From: Candidatus Hikarchaeia archaeon HikBin4
Lineage (GTDB): Archaea; Halobacteriota; Halobacteria; Halobacteriales; Hikarchaeaceae
Reading direction: 5' to 3'
Assembly (NCBI GenBank): GCA_009889685.1
Contig: WTZT01000032.1
Span: 1-6,730, forward strand
Length of the DNA stretch: 6,730 nucleotides
Shown here: positions 6,035 to 6,730 of the stretch, one piece after another
How positions within the stretch are numbered: position 1 is the first letter of the stretch
Layout: each line of letters opens with the position of its first letter
Program-made: the position numbers and the translations under genes
The notes under the pieces: generated by a model
The model's database searches: none
Told to the model about the DNA's origin: nothing
The model's input: only the letters and a program-made list of their open reading frames with translations

Positions 6035-6730
6035 ATGAACTCTAAATTTAGCACTTTCTTGTCTAAAACCGACCATACCCTGCTTGCTATAGTTTGTATC
6101 TCATTTACGTCCCTCTTACTTCGAATAATAAATCTTGGATCTAGAGTTGCTCATTGGGATGAAGGAAGAGTGGGTTATGATATTCTTCGTTACGTAGATA
6201 CTGGGATATGGCACTATAGGCCAATCGTCCATGGTCCGTTTTTACCTCAAATAAATCATTATATCTTTGAGTTCGCTGGTGCAAATGATTTTACTGCCCG
6301 CATTTCTGTGGCAATAATAGGAGGTCTACTCCCACTTGCAGTTTGGCTTTACCGTGACCATTTAAATAATCGCGAATTAATAGCATTATCTCTCTTTCTA
6401 GCTTTGGATCCTTTGCTTCTTTATTATTCTAGATTCATGCGAAATGATGTAATTGTAGCAGCATTTGCTTTCATTTTTGTAGGTTACTGTCTACGATTCC
6501 TTTCTACCCACAAATCCCAGTATCTCTATTATGCAAGTGCGTTTCTAGCCCTCGCGTTTACGGCTAAAGAAAATGCCCTTTTGTATGTCTTAATATTATT
6601 CGCTTGTATCTTCTTACTCTTTGATCACAAACTATTCATAATTCGTGATAAAAAGCCCGGTTGGACTGTTACTATAACTCAAACCATCTCTCAACTATCT
6701 GAATCAATTTGGCATTGGAGAAAACATCTA
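6035..6730 (+). CDS. Agl23-type (TIGR03663-like) GT-C membrane glycosyltransferase, N-terminal part
   Basis: The frame is open for 232 codons from ATG 6035 to the window edge, so the C-terminal part is missing. An in-frame TAG at 6008-6010 limits the start, and no other ATG is available. The first hydrophobic segment (about 15-34) is followed by an external loop with HWDEGRVGYDI (40-50). Its Asp42-Glu43 pair is the acidic motif expected in GT-C enzymes of the PMT/GT39 type. A WHYRPIVHGPFLPQ segment follows (59-72). Further hydrophobic spans lie near 90-106, 115-131, 139-156, 164-176 and 181-197. The segments YYSRFMRNDV (130-139) and FTAKENALLY (175-184) recall the flippase-activity-associated Agl23 family of haloarchaea. 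Such proteins probably transfer sugars from lipid-linked donors during surface glycosylation. The assignment is from motif memory, and the exact reaction is uncertain. Confidence 0.82.
   Translation, partial: MNSKFSTFLSKTDHTLLAIVCISFTSLLLRIINLGSRVAHWDEGRVGYDILRYVDTGIWHYRPIVHGPFLPQINHYIFEFAGANDFTARISVAIIGGLLPLAVWLYRDHLNNRELIALSLFLALDPLLLYYSRFMRNDVIVAAFAFIFVGYCLRFLSTHKSQYLYYASAFLALAFTAKENALLYVLILFACIFLLFDHKLFIIRDKKPGWTVTITQTISQLSESIWHWRKHL

Noticed and set aside
5845..6045. Open frame on the + strand across the ribH start and divergent spacer
   Set aside because: It lies antisense to well-supported ribH codons, has no recognisable domain, and ends just past the ATG of the Agl23-type gene.
1..6730. 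CRISPR arrays, insertion sequences, tRNA genes, defence islands
   Set aside because: No regularly spaced repeats, transposase frames, terminal inverted repeats or tRNA-like cloverleaf segments were seen; nearly every base is accounted for by intact housekeeping-type genes.

Overview
The window looks like an ordinary archaeal chromosome segment, most probably from a lineage within or close to the Halobacteria (haloarchaea). The evidence is the gene set. It holds a halocyanin-type copper lipoprotein, a PssA-like archaetidylserine synthase, an S1/OB-fold/DHH RecJ-like protein, a haloarchaeal-style lumazine synthase overlapping a class I aminotransferase, and an Agl23-type (TIGR03663-like) membrane glycosyltransferase. 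The DNA is clearly AT-rich and the proteins use lysine freely. They lack the strong Asp/Glu bias of extreme halophiles. This suggests a low-GC relative that does not follow the usual salt-in composition; the marine Hikarchaeia (Marine Group IV) are one candidate. The placement is inference, because no marker gene is present.

Layout from left to right. Positions 1-163 hold the last 53 codons of an unrecognised + strand gene. It converges, with 8 nt between stops, on a minus-strand halocyanin-like gene (172-588). A 93-bp divergent spacer with a near-symmetric TATA-like element separates halocyanin from a + strand pair, pssA (682-1413) and a HEAT-repeat gene (1450-2175). The HEAT gene meets a small two-helix membrane protein (2177-2416, minus) tail to tail with one base between the stop codons. 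That small gene ends a minus-strand cluster whose transcription order is ribH (5550-5954), aminotransferase (4408-5553), recJ-like DHH gene (2469-4331), then the small membrane gene. ribH and the aminotransferase overlap by ATGA. The recJ-like gene has its own strong Shine-Dalgarno sequence. An 80-bp divergent spacer separates ribH from a + strand Agl23-type gene that starts at 6035 and runs off the right end.

Functionally this is mostly housekeeping and cell-surface biology: a cell-surface copper redox protein, membrane lipid/protein-anchoring chemistry (PssA), riboflavin synthesis, amino acid transamination, single-strand nucleic acid processing, and surface glycosylation. No mobile element, CRISPR array, RNA gene or phage signature was found, and no gap between genes exceeds 100 bp. 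I see no convincing new biological system. The most informative oddities are a RecJ-like protein lacking the N-terminal zinc finger I remember from haloarchaeal relatives, start signals that differ between genes, and the mismatch between haloarchaeal gene content and non-halophilic composition.
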